Counted from the stretch's first letter, positions 1-6,562 are shown. The stretch is 7,219 bases of DNA from Ferruginibacter sp. (GCA_025352435.1 JANXTN010000095.1:1-7219), one strand, 5' to 3'. Notes: generated from the sequence alone by a model not told the origin. Made by a program: numbers and translations.

Positions 1-143
1 CCGGAAAAATCGTTTTCCAAAAACCTTTCAAACGCCACATTCTTACAAAAAAATCTACCAAACGCAAGCGTGCAATGCGCCAGGATGGTATGGTAGATTC
101 TACACAAATGTATTTTGTAAGAAGATTGCTCGGATTGAAATAA
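1..143 (+). CDS. rpmI: 50S ribosomal protein L35 (bL35), 3' part
   Basis: This is the C-terminal part of ribosomal protein bL35, a small basic protein of the large ribosomal subunit. The reading frame is open from base 3 to the TAA at 141-143 and gives 46 residues; the family is usually about 65 residues, so roughly the first 20 lie to the left of the window. The visible part has the family's look: a GKI stretch, then FKRHILTKKSTKRKRAMR, and a C-terminus ending in VRRLLGLK. The next gene, 61 bases downstream on the same strand, is rplT, the usual partner of rpmI in the infC-rpmI-rplT order, which supports the call. Co-transcription with rplT is expected because no terminator lies between them. 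Confidence 0.95.
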   Translation, partial: GKIVFQKPFKRHILTKKSTKRKRAMRQDGMVDSTQMYFVRRLLGLK

Positions 144-167
144 TGTACCGCTTGCAGTAGCAAAATG

Positions 168-179
168 CTAATGCATTAG
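168..179. other. 12-base perfect palindrome between rpmI and rplT
   Basis: CTAATGCATTAG is a perfect palindrome in the short rpmI-rplT spacer, 25 bases before the rplT start codon. In the transcript it could form only a small hairpin, or it could be a protein-binding site in DNA. L20 is known to repress its own operon in other bacteria by binding mRNA, so the position is suggestive. Nothing else in the sequence proves a role, and a chance palindrome in AT-rich DNA is quite possible. Confidence 0.25.
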
Positions 180-204
180 TTAAAACTTTAAAAAAAAATT
201 AAAT

Positions 205-549
205 ATGCCACGTTCAGTAAATGCAGTCGCCAGTAGGGCCCGCAGAAAAAGAATTTTAAAAGCAGCAAAAGGATATTACGGTAAGCGTAAAAATGTATAT
301 ACCGTTGCTAAAAACGTTATGGAGAAAGGCCTTACATATAGTTATGTAGGCCGTAAATTAAAGAAGCGTGAATACCGTACTTTATGGATAGCACGTATCA
401 ATGCAGCAGTAAGAGCAGAAGGAATAACTTACAGCGAGTTTATCCATAAGCTTTCTGAAAAAAGCATTGATCTTAACCGCAAAGTACTGGCTGATCTTGC
501 AATGAATGAGCCTGAAGCCTTTAAAGCGTTGGTTCTTTCTGTGAAATAG
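205..549 (+). CDS. rplT: 50S ribosomal protein L20 (bL20)
   Basis: Ribosomal protein bL20 binds 23S rRNA early in assembly of the large subunit. The 114-residue product is the normal family length. It begins [19 protein letters not shown], the basic N-terminal extension that threads into rRNA. It then shows [10 protein letters not shown] (residues 21-30), and [11 protein letters not shown] at residues 58-68, a signature of the family. The start is fixed by the conserved MPR opening. Upstream is an A-rich leader with no Shine-Dalgarno sequence, normal for Bacteroidota. The gene follows rpmI by 61 bases and is closed by a strong terminator 25 bases after its TAG stop, so it is the last gene of the operon. 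Confidence 0.98.
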   Translation: MPRSVNAVASRARRKRILKAAKGYYGKRKNVYTVAKNVMEKGLTYSYVGRKLKKREYRTLWIARINAAVRAEGITYSEFIHKLSEKSIDLNRKVLADLAMNEPEAFKALVLSVK

Positions 550-573
550 GTTTGTAGATTTTTAAAAGTGTGT

Positions 574-608
574 AAAAAGACCGTTCCCTAATAAGAACGG
601 TTTTTTTT
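574..608 (+). terminator. Intrinsic terminator of the rpmI-rplT operon
   Basis: CCGTTC (581-586) pairs with GAACGG (595-600) around an 8-base loop, followed at once by eight T residues (601-608). An A-run just upstream could extend the stem by pairing with the T tract. This is a textbook rho-independent terminator directly after rplT. Confidence 0.9.
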
Positions 609-628
609 ATTTCTTCATAATTTTAATA

Positions 629-736
629 ATGGAAATTTCGGGATCTGCTTTAGCAGTTATAATTATAATGTTTGCATTTGCTGTATTGCTCACGGTAATA
701 CTTATAAAGGTTATTAAACACTACAACCGCAAATAA
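629..736 (+). CDS. Possible 35-residue single-pass membrane protein
   Basis: A short open frame runs from ATG at 629 to TAA at 734-736. The product begins MEISGSALAV, has a continuous hydrophobic stretch at about residues 7-30 (many Ile, Val, Leu, Phe and Ala), and ends in a basic tail, KHYNRK. That is the shape of a one-pass membrane peptide with its C-terminus in the cytoplasm by the positive-inside rule. I do not recognise the family. Against it: the start lies only about 20 bases after the T-run of the rplT terminator, so it would need readthrough or an unusual promoter, and there is no clear ribosome binding site (Bacteroidota often lack one). It could be a chance frame; conservation in relatives would decide. 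Confidence 0.35.
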   Translation: MEISGSALAVIIIMFAFAVLLTVILIKVIKHYNRK

Positions 737-787
737 TGAAGATCTTTAACTCCTTTCATTAAATGATATATAACCACTAGTATTAAA

Positions 788-795
788 TATCTTTG
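788..795 (+). promoter_or_regulatory. Candidate Bacteroidota -7 element before the arginine decarboxylase gene
   Basis: TATCTTTG matches the Bacteroidota sigma -7 consensus TAnnTTTG exactly and lies 43 bases before the ATG at 839. Transcription would start near 802, giving a leader of about 35 bases. No good TTTG-type -33 box is seen at the expected distance, so the call rests on the -7 element and its position alone. Confidence 0.45.
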
Positions 796-838
796 CGCAG
801 CAAAAACCTTTTAAATAACGCAAGTACTATTTTAGTCA

Positions 839-2269
839 ATGAACAACTCTTACAACAGCTTAGTGCAACAGACTTTTAATTTTCCGCAGGAAGGATTTAA
901 GTTGCACGAAAACCATTTACAATACAACGATGTAGATATTAAAGCACTGATTGATAAATATGGTACACCATTAAAATTATCTTATTTACCAAAAATAGGC
1001 ATGCAGATAAATAAGGCAAAGACCATGTTTGCAAACGCCTTTAAAAAACACAAGTACGAAGGAAAGTATAACTATTGTTATTGCACAAAAAGTTCACACT
1101 TTAGTTTTATAGTGGAGGAAACTTTGAAGCACAACATTCATTTAGAAACTTCGTACGCTTATGATATTGACATCATAAATGCTCTGTATAAAAAAAGAAA
1201 AATTACAAAAGATATAAATATTATCTGTAACGGTTTTAAGCAAAAAAATTATACTTCCCGCATTGCTAAACTTATAAACGATGGGTTTAAAAACGTGATT
1301 CCTGTGTTGGATAATAAGGAGGAATTGAACATGTATAAACGGAATATACGTACCGGGAAACCTTTTCAATTAGGAATTCGCATTGCCGCAGAAGAAGAAC
1401 CGACTTTTCCGTTTTATACATCCCGTTTAGGAATGAAAGCTAAAGATGTGTTGGGATTTTATGTTGATGAAATTGAAGGCTATGAAGATAAATTTCAATT
1501 AAAAATGTTACATATCTTTTTAAATAAAGGTATTAAAGATGATATTTATTATTGGAGTGAGTTGCAAAAAAGTATTACTCTTTATTGCCAGCTAAAAAAG
1601 ATTTGCCCGGAGTTGGACAGTATAAATATTGGTGGCGGATTTCCCATTAAGCATTCGCTTGGTTTTGATTATGATTACCAGTTTATGATCAATGAAATTG
1701 TAGGCAATATAAAAACTGCATGCAAAAAAGCTAAAGTACAAATGCCTGATATTTATACGGAATTTGGAAGTTTTACTGTGGGAGAAAGTATGGCACATAT
1801 TTACAGTGTTATTGGCGAAAAGGTGCAGAATGACAGAGAAACCTGGTATATGATTGATTCATCGTTTATAACTACTTTGCCGGATACATGGGGCATAGGA
1901 GAAAAGTTTTTAATGCTTCCTATAAACAAATGGAAAAATGAATATCAACGTGTAGTGTTAGGTGGCATAACCTGCGATGGGCATGACTATTACGACAGTG
2001 AAGAACACATTAATGAAGTCTTTTTACCAAAAGTAAAAACGACCAATGAAGATGATATAGAAACTAACAAAGAGCCTTTATATGTTGGCTTTTTCCATAC
2101 AGGTGCTTATCAGGATCAGATAAGCGGTTATGGCGGTATAAAACATTGTCTAATTCCTTCTCCAAAACATATAATTATTGAAAGAGATAAAAACGGAAAA
2201 TTGATTGAATGGGTGTATGCTAAGGAGCAAACTTCGCAGAGTATGCTGAAGATATTGGGTTACAATTAA
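839..2269 (+). CDS. speA: Arginine decarboxylase, fold III PLP-dependent (SpeA-like)
   Basis: Predicted to convert arginine to agmatine and CO2 with pyridoxal phosphate, the first step of agmatine-dependent polyamine synthesis, in the cytoplasm. The fold III alanine-racemase-like barrel should cover about residues 40-320, with a C-terminal beta domain after it. Visible landmarks: Lys84 in NYCYCTKSSHF, the likely Schiff-base lysine; SRLGMK at 195-200; the glycine-rich phosphate loop INIGGGFP at 262-269; EFG at 308-310, where SpeA has ESGR; ITCDGHD at 377-383, matching the active-site cysteine motif ITCDSDG of SpeA; and GFFHTGAYQ at 417-425, close to FFLVGAYQ of SpeA. At 476 residues it is much shorter than E. 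coli SpeA (about 658), as I recall is usual for the Bacteroidota form. Arginine specificity is inferred from family likeness; another basic amino acid or carboxyspermidine-type substrate is less likely. The next gene follows after 50 bases with no terminator. Confidence 0.85.
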   Translation: MNNSYNSLVQQTFNFPQEGFKLHENHLQYNDVDIKALIDKYGTPLKLSYLPKIGMQINKAKTMFANAFKKHKYEGKYNYCYCTKSSHFSFIVEETLKHNIHLETSYAYDIDIINALYKKRKITKDINIICNGFKQKNYTSRIAKLINDGFKNVIPVLDNKEELNMYKRNIRTGKPFQLGIRIAAEEEPTFPFYTSRLGMKAKDVLGFYVDEIEGYEDKFQLKMLHIFLNKGIKDDIYYWSELQKSITLYCQLKKICPELDSINIGGGFPIKHSLGFDYDYQFMINEIVGNIKTACKKAKVQMPDIYTEFGSFTVGESMAHIYSVIGEKVQNDRETWYMIDSSFITTLPDTWGIGEKFLMLPINKWKNEYQRVVLGGITCDGHDYYDSEEHINEVFLPKVKTTNEDDIETNKEPLYVGFFHTGAYQDQISGYGGIKHCLIPSPKHIIIERDKNGKLIEWVYAKEQTSQSMLKILGYN

Positions 2270-2319
2270 TAAATGGAATTTTCCTTATAAGTTGATTTAA
2301 AACTCTTAAAAACTACTTT

Positions 2320-2838
2320 ATGAAAATAATTTTTTCACTGTTGAGTTTTGTGCTATCAACTATTTCTTACGGACAATTAATAACTAATAATAACAATCTA
2401 AATGTATATTTAGATTCAAATAAAATAGATCTCCAAAACTATTTATTTGATCAAAATAAAATAGAAAAGTTTGAAATTGTAAAGAAAGGTTTTGACTCAA
2501 GGACCAACACAACAAGGAGTATTTATATTACGTCTAAAAAGCCACAGGGTATCAACTTCCTTTCTTACGAGCAAATAAAAAGTGAGTATTTTGCTGATAG
2601 ATCCAAACCAATTTTGCTCTTACTTAATGGAACTTTTATCAAAAGTCCTACAATACTAAACATCGATTCATCTTACATTAGCAAGGTAGAAGTGGAAACG
2701 GGTGAAGATTATATCCAATTAAGAAAACTATACCCCTCGATGGCAATAGTAAATATCAAATTAAAAAATTTTGATCGTACAAGTGGTGAAATGCGAATAT
2801 ACCTTGATGGCATGCCATTTAAAAATGACCCGGAATGA
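2320..2838 (+). CDS. Secreted protein of unknown function with TonB-plug-like stretches
   Basis: A 172-residue protein with a Sec signal peptide: Lys at position 2, a hydrophobic core, and likely cleavage before Gln19 (SYG|Q), the common Bacteroidota pattern. No lipobox and no other membrane segment, so the product is probably periplasmic or released. Residues 98-149 (ILLLLNGTFI, then IDSSYISKVEVE, then IVNIKLKN) follow the pattern of the TonB-receptor plug: a strand ending in Asn/Asp-Gly, a segment with I..(S)I.K.EV, and a closing strand where receptors have VIxITTK. Residues 29-73 (VYLDSNKI, KIEKFEIVKKG, SIYITSKK) show a weaker version, so the protein may be an internal duplication. There is no beta-barrel, so it is not a transporter. 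It lies 50 bases after the decarboxylase gene and may be co-transcribed. I do not recognise a named family. Confidence 0.75.
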   Translation: MKIIFSLLSFVLSTISYGQLITNNNNLNVYLDSNKIDLQNYLFDQNKIEKFEIVKKGFDSRTNTTRSIYITSKKPQGINFLSYEQIKSEYFADRSKPILLLLNGTFIKSPTILNIDSSYISKVEVETGEDYIQLRKLYPSMAIVNIKLKNFDRTSGEMRIYLDGMPFKNDPE

Positions 2839-2842
2839 TAAT

Positions 2843-2879
2843 ACTTAAGAAAGGATAATTATCCAAATACTCTTAAAGT
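2843..2879. terminator. Palindromic hairpin between convergent genes, possible shared terminator
   Basis: GGATAATTATCC (2853-2864) is a perfect 12-base palindrome that overlaps the stop codon of the Rieske gene. Outside it, ACTTAAGA (2843-2850) can pair with TCTTAAAGT (2871-2879) with one bulged base. Two genes converge here with 20 bases between stop codons, where a two-way terminator is expected. There is no clean T-run on either strand, so termination is only a guess. Confidence 0.35.
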
Positions 2880-3293
2880 AGTTCCTGAAAGAGAAGTGCT
2901 ATACTGTTTTAAATTAGCCGCCGCCGGCCCATTATTTACCACTCCGGAATTACTAAAGGTAGAACCGTGATTGGTACAAAAAAAACGGTTATTACTTCCA
3001 TCATAAATCACTGAAGTTCCCTGATGCGGACATGCCATAGAAACAGCAAGATAATTTCCGGTTGTAGTTCTAGCAATTATAATATCATTTTTGTATACAA
3101 AGCCACCGTTTGTTCCCAAATTTGCATTTTCTGCTTGTTTAAGATCCAGTGAGAAGTCTACGCCTGACGGAGGAGGCGTTACAATATTTCCTGCATCAGT
3201 ACCACTTGATTTACTACAGGCACCAAAACAAGTCGCTAATAGTAAAGATGCTGAACTGACACCGAGGGCATTAATAAATTCTTTTCGGTCCAT
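2859..3293 (-). CDS. Rieske [2Fe-2S] lipoprotein
   Basis: A small 144-residue exported electron-transfer protein. The Rieske cluster ligands are clear: Cys88 and His90 in ACPHQGTSV, and Cys106 and His109 in FFCTNHGSTF, with 15 residues between His90 and Cys106. The fold covers about residues 46-144 and is a single domain, with no catalytic or membrane partner domain. The N-terminus begins MDRKEFINALG, then a hydrophobic stretch with cysteines at 22 and 26; either could be the lipidated residue (LAT-C or FGA-C). The RKEF opening resembles a weakened Tat signal, which would fit export of a folded cluster protein, but the twin Arg is not complete. A TPPP tether (residues 39-42) follows. Small Rieske lipoproteins are common in Bacteroidota; the redox partner is unknown and no oxidase or cytochrome gene is nearby. 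It lies 146 bases after the S41 protease gene on the same strand. Confidence 0.9.
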   Translation of the reverse strand: MDRKEFINALGVSSASLLLATCFGACSKSSGTDAGNIVTPPPSGVDFSLDLKQAENANLGTNGGFVYKNDIIIARTTTGNYLAVSMACPHQGTSVIYDGSNNRFFCTNHGSTFSNSGVVNNGPAAANLKQYSTSLSGTTLRVFG

Positions 3294-3439
3294 AAAATAT
3301 ATTTTCTTTAAATATAAAAAGAAATCGGTGTTTCCCTCTTTAATAAATTATTAAACTCATAATCTTTACTTATTTCAAAAATGAATAGGAGGACATTTTG
3401 TTGATTACTACTTGATAGATAAACCACAGATGATTTTAC

Positions 3440-4843
3440 TTACTTTGAACCAATAGAGATTTTCAGCATGGTTTGTTCCAATAATTTATTTCCATTTGCA
3501 ACATTGAAAGGCTCCTGATAAATGACTTCATTGTTATTTCTATAAGTACCACCGTTAATATTTCTGATGGCGCTTGCCAAACTATTTTCTTCTACATCTC
3601 CCCAATCTTTATCCAAACCATCTGCCACTATTGAGTTTGGCGTAAATCCATTATAATAATTTCCTTCTCCGTTTTTATTTACAGTTTTAAATGATACAGG
3701 AAAAACGTACCATTCTCCATCTTCTATCGGAAAAAAACCTACAGGCTTTCCATGTGTATTTGAGTTTCCTATCAGCCTAACATCCATGTAAGGTTTTAAA
3801 TTATTTATTAATAACTCGCTTGCCGAAGCTGTGCTCTTACTTACAATAAAATAAATTTTGTTTAGTTGAAGGGAACCTGCCTTATTAAACATTACAGTAG
3901 AATTCTCATTGCTATGATGATTGTTGTACATCTGCTTAAACATTACACTTCCCTGTGCCTGACTAGTAATTAAATAATTTGCAAGCTGCTCCTGAAGGGA
4001 AACGTAACCTCCACCATTATAACGCAAGTCAACAATTAAATTTGAAATTCCCGCACTTGCAAAATGACTGAAAACCCGGCCATATTCTGCTGATATCTGA
4101 TTTATATTTCCAAGAAATGAAGTATAAACTAAGTAACCAATTTTACCGGCAGCAGAATTATAAACTGTATCAAGATAAACTGGCTTATTAGTATAATGCC
4201 CTGCTGTTAAATTAAGATCTACAGAAATACCATCAGGTCTTGTAAAAGTTACAGCTGCAGATGTGGCTTTATAAATATTATCAATTATAAACTGAGCATT
4301 ACTAATGGTAATATCTGTATTACCATTAATTTTTGTGATTCTCCAACCTCTTCTTATTCCTAAAATTCCTGCAGGAGAATTGGGCTCTGTAAGTCTCACA
4401 CGCAAATCACCCTCAGCACGAAAAAAAACGGTTATGCCAAAATCACCATCCGCATTCGTTGAAGATGAGACTGAACTCATGCCGCCACTATATTGATCCC
4501 ACTCAGTTTTTTTCATGGCGAAACTCCACTTATCTACAGGTGTAGGGAAACCCGTTTCAATGCTGTATTGACGAATGGCAGTCATGACTTCTGCTGGATC
4601 TTTAAACCCGGAGGTGTTAAGCGTGGCGGGCAATTGAGTATTCCATAAATAGTAATCCTGTGTTTTTTGAAAAGCTACATCGTTCACCTGAGCTGTGTTT
4701 CCTGTACCAATAGGGTTTGGTGGCGGAGGAGGTGTAGGCGATGTAGTTGAAGCGACATTTTGTTGAATATCTTTTTTACATGAGAGCAAGAAAAGAGAAA
4801 CAAGCATGGAAAAAATAATGGGCATTTTATATTGAATTGTCAT
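3440..4843 (-). CDS. S41 family serine protease (C-terminal processing protease-like), lipoprotein
   Basis: A 467-residue exported protease. A lipoprotein signal ends in LLSC with the lipidated Cys22, followed by KKD and a proline-rich tether (residues 34-45). Residues about 50-120 look like the S41 N-terminal domain. A PDZ-like domain lies at about 130-215, with the carboxylate-binding region and NSPAGILGIRRGWRITKING at 155-174. The peptidase core follows: LIVDLRYNGGG at 269-279, then STASASELL at 337-345 with the nucleophile Ser340, and HGKPVG at 364-369 with the general base Lys366. The Ser-Lys spacing of 26 fits the S41 dyad of Prc/CtpA (25). Both catalytic residues are present, so it should be active. 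Acidic residue Asp25 next to the lipidated Cys hints at possible surface display, but this is weak. Targets cannot be told from the sequence. The gene stands alone, 96 bases after nnrD, with its own candidate promoter. Confidence 0.9.
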   Translation of the reverse strand: MTIQYKMPIIFSMLVSLFLLSCKKDIQQNVASTTSPTPPPPPNPIGTGNTAQVNDVAFQKTQDYYLWNTQLPATLNTSGFKDPAEVMTAIRQYSIETGFPTPVDKWSFAMKKTEWDQYSGGMSSVSSSTNADGDFGITVFFRAEGDLRVRLTEPNSPAGILGIRRGWRITKINGNTDITISNAQFIIDNIYKATSAAVTFTRPDGISVDLNLTAGHYTNKPVYLDTVYNSAAGKIGYLVYTSFLGNINQISAEYGRVFSHFASAGISNLIVDLRYNGGGYVSLQEQLANYLITSQAQGSVMFKQMYNNHHSNENSTVMFNKAGSLQLNKIYFIVSKSTASASELLINNLKPYMDVRLIGNSNTHGKPVGFFPIEDGEWYVFPVSFKTVNKNGEGNYYNGFTPNSIVADGLDKDWGDVEENSLASAIRNINGGTYRNNNEVIYQEPFNVANGNKLLEQTMLKISIGSK

Positions 4844-4857
4844 AGGATTATTTTTAT

Positions 4858-4886
4858 TAAACCTACGACAAGTACACAGTTACAAA
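4858..4886 (-). promoter_or_regulatory. Candidate promoter of the S41 protease gene
   Basis: On the minus strand, TTTG (4886-4883) and TAGGTTTA (4865-4858) stand 17 bases apart, close to the Bacteroidota TTTG / TAnnTTTG pattern with one mismatch (final G to A). The start codon at 4843 would follow after a very short leader of about 10 bases. In AT-rich DNA such matches arise by chance, so support is moderate at best. Confidence 0.35.
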
Positions 4887-4939
4887 ATGTTATAGCCACA
4901 TCTTTAACAATGGATTTTCAGAAAATTGATTAACAAATT

Positions 4940-5788
4940 TTACTCCTCTAAATCTGCAAAATCGACTGCACGTATTTGTTTAAATGCCGCACCAAAATTT
5001 TCAATTACATCCGTTATCATCATGGTTTCCATGCTTTGGGTTTGCAAGGTAATATCTGCAGCAAGGCCGTGTGTATAAACGCCGAGCAAAGCTGCATGAA
5101 GACTTAAATATTGCTGCGCAAGTAAACCTGTAATAAGCCCGGTGAGCGCATCACCCGATCCACCTTTTGCCAATCCTGAATTCCCTGTGGTATTTAAAAA
5201 ATTATTGCTGCCATCTGTAACAAAAGTTGGATGACCTTTCAATACAATTATGATGTTCAATTGCGCCGCCATTTTGATGGCGGTGTTTTGTCTTTCTCCT
5301 GAAGAACTATGTTCACCAAACAGTCTGTCAAATTCTTTTGGATGTGGTGTTATTATAGAATTAGCAGGAATTTTATGCAACATTTTTTTTGACTCAGCTA
5401 TAATATTTAATGCATCAGCGTCAAAGACAATCGGCTTTTCTGAATATTTAATGATCTCTTTTAAAATCTTTTTCTCTAAACTGTTTTTTCCAATGCCAGG
5501 ACCAATTCCTATGGCAGAAAAGCTCTCGTAAGCATCAATAAAATTTTCCCTGAAATTGATCATGGCTTCCGGTACGGAAACCTGGATGGTCAACTGTTCC
5601 ATAAAAGGAATGTTGACAGTTACCAGTCCCACACCTGAGCGTACACAAGCTTTTGTAGCTATTACGGCGGCACCCATTTTGCCTAAGTTGCCTGCAATGA
5701 GCAATGCATGACCATAAGTCCCTTTATGGGAATCCGGTATTCTGGTTTTAATGATTGCTTTTATAAATCTTGCGGAAATGTTTTCCAT
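4940..5788 (-). CDS. nnrD: ADP-dependent (S)-NAD(P)H-hydrate dehydratase
   Basis: Repairs damaged cofactor: it dehydrates the S form of hydrated NADH or NADPH back to NAD(P)H using ADP, in the cytoplasm. The 282-residue protein is the ribokinase-like (YjeF C-terminal, CARKD) domain alone. Visible motifs: HKGTYGHALLIAGNLGKMGA at 21-40, GVGLVTVNIP at 52-61, GIGPGIG at 94-100, DADALN at 123-128, TPHPKEFDRL at 147-156, LKGHPTFVTDG at 183-193, and NSGLAKGGSGDALTGLITG at 203-221 with the catalytic Asp213. HGLAAD follows at 240-245. The epimerase partner NnrE is often fused at the N-terminus (about 500 residues in total). Here it is absent and no NnrE gene is seen in the window, so it must be encoded elsewhere or missing. 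The start is supported by the usual distance to the KGTYGH motif. A terminator hairpin from the gene upstream ends 28 bases before the start, so nnrD probably uses its own promoter. Confidence 0.93.
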   Translation of the reverse strand: MENISARFIKAIIKTRIPDSHKGTYGHALLIAGNLGKMGAAVIATKACVRSGVGLVTVNIPFMEQLTIQVSVPEAMINFRENFIDAYESFSAIGIGPGIGKNSLEKKILKEIIKYSEKPIVFDADALNIIAESKKMLHKIPANSIITPHPKEFDRLFGEHSSSGERQNTAIKMAAQLNIIIVLKGHPTFVTDGSNNFLNTTGNSGLAKGGSGDALTGLITGLLAQQYLSLHAALLGVYTHGLAADITLQTQSMETMMITDVIENFGAAFKQIRAVDFADLEE

Positions 5789-5809
5789 AATTTAAGCCGT
5801 TTGGTAACA

Positions 5810-5840
5810 TAAAAGTAAAAGCCGCTTGAGTTTTATCAAA
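5810..5840 (-). promoter_or_regulatory. Candidate promoter of nnrD, overlapping the upstream terminator
   Basis: On the minus strand, TTTG (5840-5837) is followed after exactly 19 bases by TACTTTTA (5817-5810), a one-mismatch fit to the Bacteroidota TTTG-N19-TAnnTTTG arrangement. The ATG at 5788 would follow after a leader of about 15 bases. The -33 box sits in the right arm and loop edge of the terminator hairpin of the preceding gene. Confidence 0.4.
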
Positions 5841-5849
5841 GCGGCTTTT
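5817..5849 (-). terminator. Intrinsic terminator after the DJ-1/PfpI-like gene
   Basis: AAAAGCCGCTT (5817-5827) pairs with AAGCGGCTTTT (5839-5849). The loop-side bases TGA and TCA extend the stem with one bulge. On the minus strand it lies 34 bases after the amidotransferase stop codon and is followed by a T-rich tail (TTTTACTTTTATG). The A and T arms make it partly symmetrical, but only the minus strand has a gene ending here. Confidence 0.75.
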
Positions 5850-5882
5850 AAAGAAATAGTGACCATTTGATATGAACTTTCT

Positions 5883-6562
5883 TTACCCTTTTAAAACTTT
5901 CATTAATTCCTTAGCTGCAGCTGCGGAAGATTGTGGGTTTTGTCCGGTAATAAGTAAACCATCTGTTACAACATAAGAAGCCCAATCTTCTTTACTTGAA
6001 TAAAGAGCGCCTTTGCTTTCTAATTCATCTTGCAATAAAAATGGAACAACATTAGTAAGTTGAACTGCTTCTTCTTCGGAGTTTGTAAATCCCGTAACTT
6101 TTTTATCTTTTACCAATGCATCATCATGCTCATCCTTCACGTTTAATAAAACTGCCGGAGCATGACATACAGCTGCCACTGGTTTTTTATTTTTCCAGAA
6201 TGCTTCTATCAATTTAATCGAATCGTTGTCATTTGTAAGATCCCACAATGGACCATGACCACCCGGATAAAAAACAGCATCAAAGCCATCTTGCAATACT
6301 TCACTTAACTTTCTTGTTTGAGAAAGGATTTTCTGTAATTCTTCATCAGCTTTAAATCTAATTGTTGCAGGAGTCTGGCTTTCTGGTTCATCGCTTTTTG
6401 GATCGATAGGTGGTTGTCCGCCCTTAGGAGAAGCAATTGTAATCTGTGCATTTGCATCTTTAAATAATAATAAGGTGCTGCAAATTCTTCTATCCAAAAA
6501 CCTGTCTTTTTCCCTGTATCACCTAGTTCGCTGTGCGATGTGAGGACCATTAAAATGTTCAT
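5883..6562 (-). pseudogene. Type 1 glutamine amidotransferase-like protein (DJ-1/PfpI superfamily), frameshifted
   Basis: Two overlapping minus-strand frames make one protein of this family. The first begins with ATG at 6562: MNILMVLTSHSELGDTGKK, then TGFWIEEFAAPYY. The second carries the rest: FKDANAQITIASPKGG, DPKSDEP, AVFYPGGHGPLWDL, the nucleophile elbow VAAVCHAPAVLL, GFTNSEEEAV and LLITGQNPQSS. Joined, the product is about 226 residues, the family's normal length as I recall it, with the catalytic Cys near residue 133. The break is one missing base at about 6458-6475, inside a TTATTATTA run followed by TTTAAAG. All motifs on both sides are intact, so the mutation is recent, a sequencing error, or bypassed by -1 slippage. 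Relatives are thought to act in aldehyde or protein damage repair or stress response; the exact role is unknown. ATG at 6497 is in the second frame only and is not a likely true start. Confidence 0.85.

Noticed and set aside
547..554. TAGGTTTG, an exact TAnnTTTG match overlapping the rplT stop codon.
   Set aside because: Not listed as a promoter because no TTTG-type -33 box sits at a suitable distance, the transcript would run straight into the rplT terminator, and several such matches are expected by chance in AT-rich DNA.
3091..3354. Plus-strand open frame opposite the Rieske gene (with similar ones opposite the protease, nnrD and decarboxylase genes).
   Set aside because: These are antisense shadows of strongly supported genes, with no domain, signal or leader of their own.
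3339..3355. TTTAATAA-A-TTATTAAA inverted repeat about 46 bases upstream of the Rieske gene.
   Set aside because: The arms are made only of A and T, which arise easily by chance here. There is no T-run or promoter box in register, so no function can be claimed. The rest of the 146-base spacer shows nothing.
5883..6497. Treating the downstream frame alone as a complete amidotransferase starting at 6497.
   Set aside because: The first 11 residues of that frame do not match the family, while the upstream frame supplies the expected MNILMVLTSH-type N-terminus up to the break. The shorter start is an artefact of the frameshift.
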